Source: Vibrio ziniensis (GTDB taxonomy: Bacteria > Pseudomonadota > Gammaproteobacteria > Enterobacterales > Vibrionaceae). Taken from it: a stretch of DNA of 64,000 bases. Both the position numbers and the translations under genes were made by a program. Location: positions 2,480,001-2,544,000 of the forward strand of contig NZ_CP049331.1 in assembly GCF_011064285.1 (NCBI RefSeq), given 5' to 3'. Below, piece after piece: positions 46,477-55,505 of the stretch; the first letter of the stretch is position 1; every line of letters begins with the position of its first letter. Below the pieces are notes generated by a model. It made no database searches. It was not told the origin of the DNA and saw nothing but the letters and a program-made list of their open reading frames with translations.

Positions 46477-46963
46477 TTGATCATTCTTTTCGTTTGAGTA
46501 CGGATACATAGATGCGAACGGTTACCTACAAGGCTTTACTCGCACAAATCCATTAGTTAATCGTGATTGGCGGGTATTTTCGCTGATTCTGCCGTCATAA
46601 ACAATCAAAGCTTATATAAAGTGACATTGGCTATGCTATCAATCGAACAAAAACCAAATAAAAACCTTTTATTTCAATAAATTAATTAAAAAGATCAATG
46701 TAATCTTTCACCAAATAAATAACGAAAAGCAATATTGTTAAATAAACACACTATTTCTATTGAGAAGATTAACTATTTAAATTACTGTGAATTCTGGTTT
46801 TATTCGCGTGAAGCAAGGATAGCTTACAAAAATGATGAGCCCTGAAAACCATTAAGACAAATCGTCATACAAAAGTTAAATGTGCCGTCATTAATGCTTG
46901 AGCATTAATTTATTAGCCAATTTGGACTATAACTTTAAAGGATTAGAGGGACTTTTGGGCGCT
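46477..46963. other. AT-rich spacer between prfC and the GGDEF-EAL gene
   Basis: About 390 bp beyond the alternative upstream start of prfC. It contains the divergent promoters of prfC and the signalling gene. No ORF, repeat or operator could be assigned. A TTG at 46898 is in frame with the downstream gene. Confidence 0.5.
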
Positions 46964-49024
46964 ATGGCTAAAACAAAGCAGTTAAATTCATTGGCATTTA
47001 GGCAAGCCAAAACCGTTTTCTTAGTGTCGGTGATACTGGGTATATGCTTTAGTTTTTATCATATTCTCATCGATCTCCATCAAGAGCAGAAAAAAGTAGA
47101 AGAAAACTATCATGTTAAGTTAATTCAGAGTTATGCCAACGCTAGTCTTGCTGCTTATCATTTAAACAACCTTCTCGCTGGACAAGTCGCTGAAAGCTTA
47201 ATGGCTGACCCCGCGATTTATAAAGTAGAAATCATTGATGATTTCGGTGATACCTTAATCATAAAACAACGCCCAATTCCTAAAATTGGCGAATTCGTTA
47301 AACTTCTTTCTAGCTATTTCACTCCAGCAATTCCAACCTTCACGACCGATCTTCATAAACCCGAATCCAACGTTTTAGTCGGCAGTTTAAGTTTTTCGGT
47401 CGACGGGTCTTCACTGGCAACAGAATTCCTCAACAAAACGACACAGATTCTGCTATTTGATCTTTTTAGAAACATTCTACTGACTAGCATCTTGCTACTT
47501 TTCTTCTATCGTAAGCTCTCACTACCCATCATATCTCTCAATAAATGGGTTCGCTCTTTAAAAGGAAAACAGCACATAACGCCACCGCCCATACCTAAGC
47601 ATGAAGATGAGATCAGTGAGTTAGCGTTTACGTTTCACAAACTTTGGAAAGACAGAGAAGAAGCAGAAATAAAGCTTAATCAACTCGCCTATTACGATAG
47701 CTTAACAGGATTAGCCAACCGTAGTTTGTTATTGCAAAACCTGTCAGAAGCCATTGATGATGCTCGACTTCACAAAACTACAGGCGTGCTGTTCTATATT
47801 GACATTGATCGCTTCAAAACCATCAATGACTCATTAGGTCACACTATCGGTGATAAGTTAATTAAAGCGATCGCTCTGCGAATGGAGACTTGGGCAAAAA
47901 ATGGCTATGTTCCAGCACGAATCGGTGGTGATGAATTTGCTATTCTCAACGCAGATGTAGCGACTAAAGATATTGAGGACTCAGCCAAACAACTGCTTGC
48001 GTTAATTTCAAATCCTTATTCAATTGATGATCACCAACTCTACTGTACCGTGAGTCTTGGCATAACTACTTTTCCCGAAAACATCACCACTAATATCGAT
48101 CTTCTTCGTCAGGCCGATACAGCATTATATCGGGCAAAAGTTAGCGGAAGAAATAACTACGTTTTTTACAAACCTGAAATGCAGGCTCAAATTGAATCTT
48201 TCTTAGCAATAGAGAAAGGATTACATGAAGCTCTTTCAAATAACCAGCTTGAACTTTATTACCAACCTCAAGTGGATATTCATCATAATATTATTGGAGT
48301 AGAAGCATTAATCCGCTGGAACCATCCTCGAAAAGGAGTACTACCTCCAGGATTATTTATGCCTATTGCTGAAGAAACAGGGCAAATTCTACAAATCGGT
48401 AATTGGATTATTGAACAAGCTTGCTACCAATATGCACAGTGGAAAAAAGCAGGTGTTCTACCACCTCATTTTCGCCGCTTGGCCATTAACATCAGCCCAC
48501 TTCAATTTGCACAAGACGGCTTTGTAGAGTTTATTAACGACACATTACAACAAGTAGAAATTTCAGGTGAACACATAGAACTTGAAATAACCGAAGGTTT
48601 GCTGCTGGAAAACGTTGAGAGTTCTACAGAGAAAATGGCTCAACTCAAAGAGAATCACATCAATATCTCTATCGACGATTTCGGTACAGGTTACTCTTCA
48701 CTACGATACTTAAAGCACCTTTCCGTCGACATGCTGAAAATTGACCGCTCTTTTGTTACTCAATTGCACTTGGACGAAAGCGATCAGGCGATTGTCGACA
48801 CCATAGTGATGATGGCTCGCCGACTTAATTTAGAAGTCATTGCAGAAGGTGTTGAAGATATTAATGAATTAAATGCACTAAAAGAATTGGGATGCGAGCA
48901 GTTCCAAGGTTATCTGTTTGATAAGCCGCTACCAGTGGCCGACATCGAGCAGCGTTTCCAAGAAAACCCATACAAAGTGATAGCGAACCACACCGATGTT
49001 ATTCGTCTAGGTAGCAACAAATAA
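46964..49024 (+). CDS. membrane GGDEF-EAL protein (c-di-GMP turnover)
   Basis: 686 aa. A first membrane helix lies at about residues 16-38, a periplasmic sensor of about 125 residues follows, and a second helix ends with an HAMP-like linker (LPIISLNKWVRSLKG). The GGDEF motif is intact (IGGDEFAIL, residues 321-325) and the EAL domain has EALIRW (447-449), EITEGLLLEN, DDFGTGYSS and KIDRS motifs intact. Both activities are possible. An ATG at 46964 is preferred over an in-frame TTG at 46898; GAGGG lies 14 bp before it. It corresponds in context to V. cholerae VC0658-type genes, an inference from memory of gene order. Confidence 0.85.
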   Translation: MAKTKQLNSLAFRQAKTVFLVSVILGICFSFYHILIDLHQEQKKVEENYHVKLIQSYANASLAAYHLNNLLAGQVAESLMADPAIYKVEIIDDFGDTLIIKQRPIPKIGEFVKLLSSYFTPAIPTFTTDLHKPESNVLVGSLSFSVDGSSLATEFLNKTTQILLFDLFRNILLTSILLLFFYRKLSLPIISLNKWVRSLKGKQHITPPPIPKHEDEISELAFTFHKLWKDREEAEIKLNQLAYYDSLTGLANRSLLLQNLSEAIDDARLHKTTGVLFYIDIDRFKTINDSLGHTIGDKLIKAIALRMETWAKNGYVPARIGGDEFAILNADVATKDIEDSAKQLLALISNPYSIDDHQLYCTVSLGITTFPENITTNIDLLRQADTALYRAKVSGRNNYVFYKPEMQAQIESFLAIEKGLHEALSNNQLELYYQPQVDIHHNIIGVEALIRWNHPRKGVLPPGLFMPIAEETGQILQIGNWIIEQACYQYAQWKKAGVLPPHFRRLAINISPLQFAQDGFVEFINDTLQQVEISGEHIELEITEGLLLENVESSTEKMAQLKENHINISIDDFGTGYSSLRYLKHLSVDMLKIDRSFVTQLHLDESDQAIVDTIVMMARRLNLEVIAEGVEDINELNALKELGCEQFQGYLFDKPLPVADIEQRFQENPYKVIANHTDVIRLGSNK

Positions 49025-49039
49025 CCATCAGACAAAGCA

Positions 49040-49489
49040 TTAATGGAAGAAGTAATAACTCATGATAATCGCGTCTTCTTGACCCTTTTCTGTCGGATAG
49101 TAATTCACTCGGCGGTCTATCTCGTTAAAACCTATCTGTTGGTATAACTCAAAAGCAAGAAAATTACTTTCTCGGACTTCCAGCCATGCACTCTCTGCTT
49201 TTACGCTTTCACAATGTTCTAAGAAAAACTCCGCAAGCTGCTTGCCATAACCTTTGCCCTGAACTGCTGGGTCAATAGCGATATTAAGTAAAGAAACTTC
49301 ACCAACAATGTTCTGCGCGTAAAAATAACCAATGACTTGATTGTCTAACAACATACAAAAATGAGTGGCACCTCGGCTGTCTAGCTGACGAATCATCGAT
49401 TCTTTCCAAGGATGACTATGCGCTTGCTGTTCGATTCGCCACACATGATCCAGATGCTGATCATCTAAAGGTAAAAACTGTATCAACAT
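49040..49489 (-). CDS. rimI: ribosomal protein bS18 alanine N-acetyltransferase RimI
   Basis: GNAT enzyme acetylating the N-terminal alanine of S18. 149 aa; acetyl-CoA loop VQGKGYGKQLAEFFLEH. The start at 49489 (MLIQFLPLDD) fits the family; upstream in-frame codons overlap holD and are not used. It is 4 bp from the holD stop, the conserved holD-rimI pair. Confidence 0.94.
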   Translation of the reverse strand: MLIQFLPLDDQHLDHVWRIEQQAHSHPWKESMIRQLDSRGATHFCMLLDNQVIGYFYAQNIVGEVSLLNIAIDPAVQGKGYGKQLAEFFLEHCESVKAESAWLEVRESNFLAFELYQQIGFNEIDRRVNYYPTEKGQEDAIIMSYYFFH

Positions 49490-49493
49490 TATA

Positions 49494-49898
49494 TTATTTC
49501 GCTTCGTAAGAACAAATTTGTTGCCATAAATCACGACGATGTTGAGTGTTGCCATCAACGTCGGATAAAAGTGGTGTATGAAGTTTTTTGATGTTGCTAT
49601 TGATTTCGTCATCACAACCGGCAAACCAGATCCACTCAAGTGTTGAGAGATCTATATTTGCCAGATTATGCAAACTAGCGTACTGAGACTGCTGCAATTC
49701 CACGTTGAAACTCTTCAATACTCTTTCAAACAGCGCGGCTTCACTGGCCGTTGGATAATTAGTACTCACCAATAGCAGCTTACACTCTGTGTCTAACGCA
49801 GCTTTCTTTGGTTGATAGCCTTGTAAACGCTCAGGGTGAATCAAATCCCAGCTCTGAATTCCCATAGCTTGTAAGTATTGTTGCTCGTGATTAGGCAT
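49494..49898 (-). CDS. holD: DNA polymerase III psi subunit HolD
   Basis: Links the chi subunit to the clamp loader tau/gamma complex. 134 aa; the N-terminal block QQYLQAMGIQSWDLIHPERLQGY and the tail HRRDLWQQIC are typical. Divergent psi is identified mainly by this and by being directly before rimI, as in E. coli. Confidence 0.9.
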   Translation of the reverse strand: MPNHEQQYLQAMGIQSWDLIHPERLQGYQPKKAALDTECKLLLVSTNYPTASEAALFERVLKSFNVELQQSQYASLHNLANIDLSTLEWIWFAGCDDEINSNIKKLHTPLLSDVDGNTQHRRDLWQQICSYEAK

Positions 49899-50063
49899 AG
49901 TAATGAAGAATCAGTAATACATAATGTTAGAAAACTGAATGCTAACAAACTTCCCTTTTAATCACCACTGCTCAAAGTTACCAGCCACGCCATAAATCTA
50001 AGTATTGCCTAGCAAGATAAACATGTATGTGAACAAGTGATGTAAGCTATTTTTGAAAGCGAA

Positions 50064-50093
50064 AATGGAAGAAGAAGCAAATTTGCTTCTTCT
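50064..50093 (-). terminator. possible terminator of the ubiT-GNAT operon
   Basis: Perfect 24-nt palindrome AGAAGAAGCAAA/TTTGCTTCTTCT at 50070-50093, beginning 12 bp past the stop of the GNAT gene. The following T tract on the minus strand is weak (TCCATTTTC). Confidence 0.55.
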
Positions 50094-50105
50094 AAATGAG
50101 GGAGA

Positions 50106-50612
50106 TTAAGCAAGTTCGTTAAACTCAGGGCAATACTCAATCAACCCTTGTTTGTTGTCGAGTTCGTTTTCCCACAATGCGACAATTTGAAATGCTTCAG
50201 CAGGTACGTCCCACTGACATTTGAAACCGTATTGACTTGCATCTTCAAAACCAAAACGTCGGTAGTAACTTGGGTCACCAAGAACCACACAAGCGGGATA
50301 GCCCAGTTCACCGAGAGAACTAAGACCTTCTTTAACGATTTCCGCTCCAACCCCCTGCTTACGGTATTCAGCTTTTACCGCTAAAGGAGCTAAGCCTTGC
50401 CAATTAAGATGTTCACCAGCAACAGATACCGGACTGAACATCGCGAAACCGACCACCTCACCATCGTCTTCGCAGGCAACCAGTGACAGTGTACGATTAC
50501 CATTCTCACGCAAAGCCATAACTAAGTTGGCTTCAGCTTCGGTTTCAAAGACCGACTTCAGTAATTGATCAACAATTAGTATGTCAGCAGGCGCTTCACT
50601 TCTAATAAGCAT
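50106..50612 (-). CDS. GNAT-family N-acetyltransferase (YhbS-like)
   Basis: 168-aa acetyltransferase; acetyl-CoA-binding region VKAEYRKQGVGAEIVKEGLS and a substrate segment LGDPSYYRRFGFEDAS typical of YhbS. Substrate unknown. It overlaps the ubiT gene by 11 bp, and in E. coli yhbS directly follows yhbT (ubiT), so the neighbour pair supports the name. Confidence 0.88.
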   Translation of the reverse strand: MLIRSEAPADILIVDQLLKSVFETEAEANLVMALRENGNRTLSLVACEDDGEVVGFAMFSPVSVAGEHLNWQGLAPLAVKAEYRKQGVGAEIVKEGLSSLGELGYPACVVLGDPSYYRRFGFEDASQYGFKCQWDVPAEAFQIVALWENELDNKQGLIEYCPEFNELA

Positions 50613-51123
50613 TCACTACCTCTTTATGTGCGTTAGGTGCTTGCATGCCTTTATGCACAAAATCGGCGAGTTGGTGAAGTAAAATTTGCAAAGCTTTCGG
50701 TAATTGTTCCAAATCCACACTATCCATCAAATTTTTGACTTCAAGACCAAGCTCAGTATCTCCCTCGATAGACAGTCTACGCTGGAAAAACAAAGTATCC
50801 GGGTCTTCTTTACGTCCCGCGATTAACACCAAATCATTCAGGTTACCGCTGAAGCTCACATCTTCATCTTTGATGTTGTCTGCAACCACAAGCTTGTCGT
50901 CTTCATAGCTGATATACCAACAGAGGTTCATATCGCGAATTTCAACTTTAAGCCACTTACCTTCTAGGAATTCAAAATCACCATCATCGAGAGCTTCATG
51001 AAATACCATTGTCATACCATCAAGTAAGGCCTTTTTTTGCACAAACTTAGGCAATAAGTTGACTGGAGATCTCAAAATTGATGCCGCATTTTGAACTAGT
51101 TGAATACGAATGTTGTTAATCAC
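50602..51123 (-). CDS. ubiT: UbiT, ubiquinone anaerobic biosynthesis accessory lipid carrier (SCP2 domain)
   Basis: 173-aa SCP2-type lipid-binding protein (E. coli YhbT) needed, with UbiU and UbiV, for O2-independent ubiquinone synthesis. The segment WYISYEDDKLVVADNIKDEDVSF belongs to the SCP2 core. It is divergent from the PAS-GGDEF-EAL gene, on the other side of which come ubiU and ubiV. A weak FNR-like site (8 of 10 bases) lies at 51187-51200 in the intergenic region. Confidence 0.9.
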   Translation of the reverse strand: MINNIRIQLVQNAASILRSPVNLLPKFVQKKALLDGMTMVFHEALDDGDFEFLEGKWLKVEIRDMNLCWYISYEDDKLVVADNIKDEDVSFSGNLNDLVLIAGRKEDPDTLFFQRRLSIEGDTELGLEVKNLMDSVDLEQLPKALQILLHQLADFVHKGMQAPNAHKEVVNAY

Positions 51124-51186
51124 GCCCTTTATCCGTTACCTTTGTCTTTGGAAAACTTATCATACGGGATGTGATAGTGGCGAACC

Positions 51187-51200
51187 CTGTTATGCATCAA
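51187..51200. promoter_or_regulatory. weak FNR-like site before ubiT
   Basis: CTGTT-ATGC-ATCAA against TTGAT-N4-ATCAA (8 of 10 bases match), about 64 bp upstream of the ubiT start. Suggestive because E. coli ubiTUV is under Fnr control; not conclusive by itself. Confidence 0.35.
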
Positions 51201-51321
51201 GAAATTGTGCAACACAGAGAAGCTTTTCTAACCGTGAAATCAACGTTATAGTTAGTATGTATCGCTCTTAAATAATTCTTATTGAACAAATAAGCGCTTA
51301 AACACAGTTGGTAGTTTCTTA

Positions 51322-53382
51322 ATGCCGTCGCAAATGCCTTCGCAACATTTACAACATTGGTTCGCAAAAATAACGTCTAACAGTCCGTTCTTTTTCGCGA
51401 TAATAGATGACCAACATAATTATGTGATGGTCAATGAAAGGTATTGTGATGTTTCAGGCTTAGCGCCAACTGAGCTTATTGGTATGAATGATTCGCAGAT
51501 ACTTGGCGAACAGTTTTATAACCATCTTAAAGGCTACTACTTAAGAGCATTCGATGGGGAGACAATAGAAGCAGAAATGACTCTCCATGACATCTACATG
51601 GAAATGAGTCTCCATTTTTCGCTTTCTCCAATTTTCAACGACAAGAAAGATGTGGAATACATTATTTTCCATGCTATCGACACGTCAGAAAAACAAATCC
51701 TTATCCGCTCTTTGGAAGATTCTGAGAATAAATTCTCGACCCTGACCACATTACTGCCTGACGGCTTACTTTTGGTCGAAGACGATTTCATAATCTCGGC
51801 AAACCCCTCAGCTGCACGCTTATTGGGGTTTGAAGATACATCAGATTTGCTGGATGAAGAGCTATCTCGTTTGTTTGTTGATGAAAAAAGCAAAAGCGTA
51901 TTTAACGCTAAGCTTGGTGAACTTTTAACAGAAAACCCATTGGTATGTTTAACCGGACCTCGATGTGGTTTCGAACGCCGAGTTCAGCTTCATGCAGGAA
52001 CAACCCAAATACTGGGAAGCAACTCGCAGTTAATTCTGATTCAAGATGCCTCGCAGGCAACAAAACAGCTAAGTGCAACCAATCAAAGCGATATTCATAT
52101 AGATTCGTTAACCGGCTTGTATAACCGATTGGGTTTTACAAAACGTTTGGAGCACTTAATCCAAAATGATACCCCATTAGTGCTGCTGTATCTGGATATC
52201 GACAACTTCAAAAATATTAACGACTCACTGGGTCACCATATTGGAGACAAAGTGATTCAGGAAGTGTCGTCACGTCTCAAACGTTTACTGCCACAACAGG
52301 CCATTTTAGGGCATTTAGGTGGTGACGAATTTGGCCTGATTCTTCCAGAACCTGAACATAACCGCTCGGCGGAAATGCTAGCAGAACGCATTATCTCTTT
52401 AATCAACCAACCGTTTGATTTGCATCACTTCAGCAAACGCTTAGCGTGTTCAATTGGCAGTGTGCAGTACCCAGGTGACGGTAACGATGCGCGTATTTTG
52501 CTGCAAAACGCTGATACTGCGATGTATGAAGCGAAAGATCGTGGTCGAAATCGTCTGATTAAATTCCATGATCAGATGAATAAAGAAGCGCGGATGCGTC
52601 TATGGCTTGAGATTGAGCTGCAAAAAGCACTTCAACAAAATGGTTTAGAGGTGTGGTATCAACCAAAAGTGAATGCGCGTGATTTCAGTGTTAACGGAGC
52701 TGAAGCGCTGGTACGTTGGAAGCACCCTGTTGAAGGATACATCAGTCCTGCGGCATTCATTCCTGTCGCAGAAAAAGCAGGACTTATTGAACATCTTGGT
52801 CGAGTAGTCATGCGTGATGTTTTCGCCACAGTAAAGCGCTGGAAACAACAAGGGATTTTACCAGGACGAGTGGCAATCAACATATCTCCAGAGCAGTTTG
52901 GTAACCCGCAGTTAATCGACTATCTGGAAAAACTCTTGCGCACCACCTCGCTTGATCCTAATTGCATCACTTTCGAACTGACCGAAAGTGCGGTAATGAG
53001 CGATAGTGAGCACACACTACAGATGCTAAACGCAATTAAGAAGCTGGGCTTTAATCTCTCTATTGACGATTTTGGTACAGGTTACTCATCACTGGCCTAC
53101 CTTGCGCGTTTCCCAATTGATGAACTCAAAATAGACAGAGCATTTATTACAGATATTGATACCCTACCAAAACAGATCACGGTAATCGAAAACATCATCA
53201 ATCTTGGTAAATCTCTTAACTTATCCGTTGTAGCTGAAGGTGTGGAAACGCAGCAACAAGCGACCTTGTTGTCCAACCTGAATTGTCATGCAATTCAAGG
53301 CTTCCATTTTCATCGTCCACAACCTAAACACGAAGTTGAAGAGTTATTTGCTAAGCACCGTCGCCATCGGAAAACCATCTAA
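51322..53382 (+). CDS. rocS: PAS-GGDEF-EAL c-di-GMP protein (RocS-like)
   Basis: 686 aa, cytoplasmic (no membrane helices). Two PAS-like sensor regions lie at about 10-120 and 135-245. Then comes a GGDEF domain with HLGGDEFGLI (motif 333-337) and an EAL domain with EALVRWKHP (461-463), ELTESAVMSD, DDFGTGYSS and KIDRAFI intact. Architecture and neighbours (ubiT on one side, ubiU on the other, vpsR 14 kb away) match V. cholerae RocS (VC0653), so the name is inferred from resemblance and context. The ribosome site is weak. RocS influences rugosity and motility. Confidence 0.78.
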   Translation: MPSQMPSQHLQHWFAKITSNSPFFFAIIDDQHNYVMVNERYCDVSGLAPTELIGMNDSQILGEQFYNHLKGYYLRAFDGETIEAEMTLHDIYMEMSLHFSLSPIFNDKKDVEYIIFHAIDTSEKQILIRSLEDSENKFSTLTTLLPDGLLLVEDDFIISANPSAARLLGFEDTSDLLDEELSRLFVDEKSKSVFNAKLGELLTENPLVCLTGPRCGFERRVQLHAGTTQILGSNSQLILIQDASQATKQLSATNQSDIHIDSLTGLYNRLGFTKRLEHLIQNDTPLVLLYLDIDNFKNINDSLGHHIGDKVIQEVSSRLKRLLPQQAILGHLGGDEFGLILPEPEHNRSAEMLAERIISLINQPFDLHHFSKRLACSIGSVQYPGDGNDARILLQNADTAMYEAKDRGRNRLIKFHDQMNKEARMRLWLEIELQKALQQNGLEVWYQPKVNARDFSVNGAEALVRWKHPVEGYISPAAFIPVAEKAGLIEHLGRVVMRDVFATVKRWKQQGILPGRVAINISPEQFGNPQLIDYLEKLLRTTSLDPNCITFELTESAVMSDSEHTLQMLNAIKKLGFNLSIDDFGTGYSSLAYLARFPIDELKIDRAFITDIDTLPKQITVIENIINLGKSLNLSVVAEGVETQQQATLLSNLNCHAIQGFHFHRPQPKHEVEELFAKHRRHRKTI

Positions 53383-53383
53383 A

Positions 53384-53397
53384 TTGATTCATATCTC
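53384..53397. promoter_or_regulatory. weak FNR-like site before ubiU
   Basis: TTGAT-TCAT-ATCTC against TTGAT-N4-ATCAA (8 of 10 bases match), 130 bp before ubiU, directly after the RocS-like stop codon. Confidence 0.35.
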
Positions 53398-53512
53398 ACT
53401 CCAAATGAGTAAATTATTCCTTATTCACTGAAACCTGCCTTACATCAAATCGAAAAGCCTTATTTATCCATAGAATATGGTCACTTTTTCCTAAAAAATA
53501 AGTAACCGAGCA

Positions 53513-54526
53513 ATGGAACTTCTCTGTCCAGCTGGTAATTTACCCGCACTTAAAACAGCCATTGATTGTGGTGCAGATGCCGTTTACATCGGCTTCAAAG
53601 ACGACACCAATGCCCGCCACTTTGCAGGGTTAAATTTCACAGGCAACAAACTGAACAAAGCCGTTCAATACACTCACGATCATGGAAAAAAAATCCATGT
53701 CGCATTAAACACGTTTGCTCATCCTGATGGTTTTGAAAGATGGACTAACGCAGTAGATCAAGCAGCAGATCTCGGCATCGACGCTTTGATCGTGGCTGAT
53801 GTTGCTATCCTTGATTACGCTGCAAACAAGTACCCAGATTTAGAGTTGCACCTTTCTGTTCAAGCATCCGCAACCAACGTGAAAGCCGTTGAGTTTTACC
53901 ATAAAAATTTCAACGTTAAGCGCGTTGTATTGCCTCGCGTGCTTTCTATCCATCAGGTAAAGCAGCTATCACGTAATGTCCCAGAAGGCGTTGATCTCGA
54001 AGTATTTGCTTTTGGTAGTTTATGTATTATGTCGGAAGGTCGCTGTTACCTCTCTTCTTACATGACAGGTGAATCCCCAAACACAGTTGGTGCCTGTTCT
54101 CCGGCCAAATACGTACGCTGGCAAGAGACTGATTCGGGTTTAGAATCTCGACTTAATGAAATTCTCATCGATAAGTACGCAACAGGCGAAAACGCAGGTT
54201 ATCCAACCTTATGTAAAGGTCGTTTTATTGCAGACATCGATGGTGAACAAAAACGCTACCACGCGTTGGAAGAGCCAACCAGTCTGAATACACTCTCACT
54301 ACTCCCAGAGCTCTTCGCCGCCAATGTTGCATCGGTAAAAATTGAAGGCCGTCAGCGCAGCCCCGCGTATGTAGAACAAGTTACTCGCACATGGCGCACT
54401 GCGATTGATCGCTACCTTGCGAACCCCGAGAGCTACCATGTAGAAAGCGCTTGGGATGCGGCACTTGCCAACGTTTCAGAAGGTACACAAACCACTCTCG
54501 GTGCATACCACCGAAAATGGCAGTAA
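53513..54526 (+). CDS. ubiU: UbiU, O2-independent ubiquinone hydroxylation subunit (U32 peptidase family)
   Basis: 337-aa U32-family protein that forms a [4Fe-4S] heterodimer with UbiV, hydroxylating ubiquinone precursors without oxygen. The four cluster cysteines are C171, C178, C195 and C234 (LCIMSEGRC, GAC, TLCKG), matching E. coli UbiU C169, C176, C193 and C232 with a shift of 2. The start lies about 130 bp past the RocS-like gene, so it may have its own promoter. It is followed by ubiV after 16 bp. Confidence 0.95.
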   Translation: MELLCPAGNLPALKTAIDCGADAVYIGFKDDTNARHFAGLNFTGNKLNKAVQYTHDHGKKIHVALNTFAHPDGFERWTNAVDQAADLGIDALIVADVAILDYAANKYPDLELHLSVQASATNVKAVEFYHKNFNVKRVVLPRVLSIHQVKQLSRNVPEGVDLEVFAFGSLCIMSEGRCYLSSYMTGESPNTVGACSPAKYVRWQETDSGLESRLNEILIDKYATGENAGYPTLCKGRFIADIDGEQKRYHALEEPTSLNTLSLLPELFAANVASVKIEGRQRSPAYVEQVTRTWRTAIDRYLANPESYHVESAWDAALANVSEGTQTTLGAYHRKWQ

Positions 54527-54542
54527 GTAGTAGGGAGAGAAT

Positions 54543-55421
54543 ATGAAATACGCACTAGGTCCGCTACTTTACTTCTGGCCAAAGCAAGATGTTGAAAGCT
54601 TCTACCAACAAGCAAAAGAAAGCAACGCCGATATTATCTATCTGGGCGAAACCGTTTGTTCTAAACGACGTGAAATGAAACCGCAACATTGGTTCGACAT
54701 TGCCAAAGAGCTTTCTTCAGCAGGTAAACAAGTTGTTCTTTCAACCATGGCGTTGTTCGAAGCGCCCAGTGAAATCAATGTACTAAAAAAATACATTGAT
54801 AATGGCGACTTCGCCATTGAAGCGAATGATGTGTCTGCCATTCAGATGGCGCATGAAAAAGGCTTACCTTTCATTGTTGGTCCAGCGGTGAACACCTACA
54901 ATGCTTACGCGCTGCAAATATTTCTCAAGCAAGGGATGACACGATGGTGTATGCCTGTTGAACTGTCACGGGATTGGCTGAACAACGTTTTACTCCAGTG
55001 TGAAACAATCGGCATCCGTAATCGGTTCGAAGTGGAAGTTTTTAGCCACGGTTATCTACCACTCGCCTATTCGGCTCGTTGTTTTACAGCACGCGCAGAA
55101 AACCGAGCGAAAGACGAATGTGAAACCTGCTGTATCAAATACCCAACAGGGATTCAGGTCAGCAGTCAGGAAGGCCAATCTGTTTTCAACTTAAACGGCA
55201 TTCAAACGCAGTCAGGCTATTGCTATAACCTGATGAACGACTTACCAAGTATGGAAGGTTTAGTCGATGTGGTCCGTTTAAGCCCACTGGGTGTCGAAAC
55301 CTTCCAACACCTAAACAAATTCAAGCAAAATGAACATGGTGGTCATCCAACCAAACTAGAAAGCCAACAATGTAATGGTTACTGGCATCGATTGGCCGGT
55401 CTGGACGTAAAAAACATCTAG
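54543..55421 (+). CDS. ubiV: UbiV, O2-independent ubiquinone hydroxylation subunit (U32 peptidase family)
   Basis: 292-aa partner of UbiU. Its [4Fe-4S] cysteines are C39 (ETVCSKRR), C180 (SARCFTARA), C193 and C197 (DECETCC), at the same positions as in E. coli UbiV. GGGAGAG precedes the ATG. It ends with a terminator and so completes the operon. Facultative growth without oxygen in vibrios fits this role. Confidence 0.95.
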   Translation: MKYALGPLLYFWPKQDVESFYQQAKESNADIIYLGETVCSKRREMKPQHWFDIAKELSSAGKQVVLSTMALFEAPSEINVLKKYIDNGDFAIEANDVSAIQMAHEKGLPFIVGPAVNTYNAYALQIFLKQGMTRWCMPVELSRDWLNNVLLQCETIGIRNRFEVEVFSHGYLPLAYSARCFTARAENRAKDECETCCIKYPTGIQVSSQEGQSVFNLNGIQTQSGYCYNLMNDLPSMEGLVDVVRLSPLGVETFQHLNKFKQNEHGGHPTKLESQQCNGYWHRLAGLDVKNI

Positions 55422-55431
55422 TTAAATGAAT

Positions 55432-55462
55432 AAAAAAAGCGGGGCTCTAGCCTCGCTTTTTT
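55432..55462 (+). terminator. ubiV terminator
   Basis: Hairpin AAAAAAGCGGGGC / GCCTCGCTTTTTT with a TCTA loop (one G-T pair), followed by further T. It starts about 10 bp after the ubiV stop and may also help end the convergent serB. Confidence 0.85.
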
Positions 55463-55505
55463 CTATTTCAGATATGCACTATTTTAGATGTGCATAAAGT
55501 GAAGA

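Noticed and set aside
49489..49639. 199-aa extended RimI
   Set aside because: The extension overlaps holD and does not resemble RimI; MLIQFLPL at 49489 fits the family.
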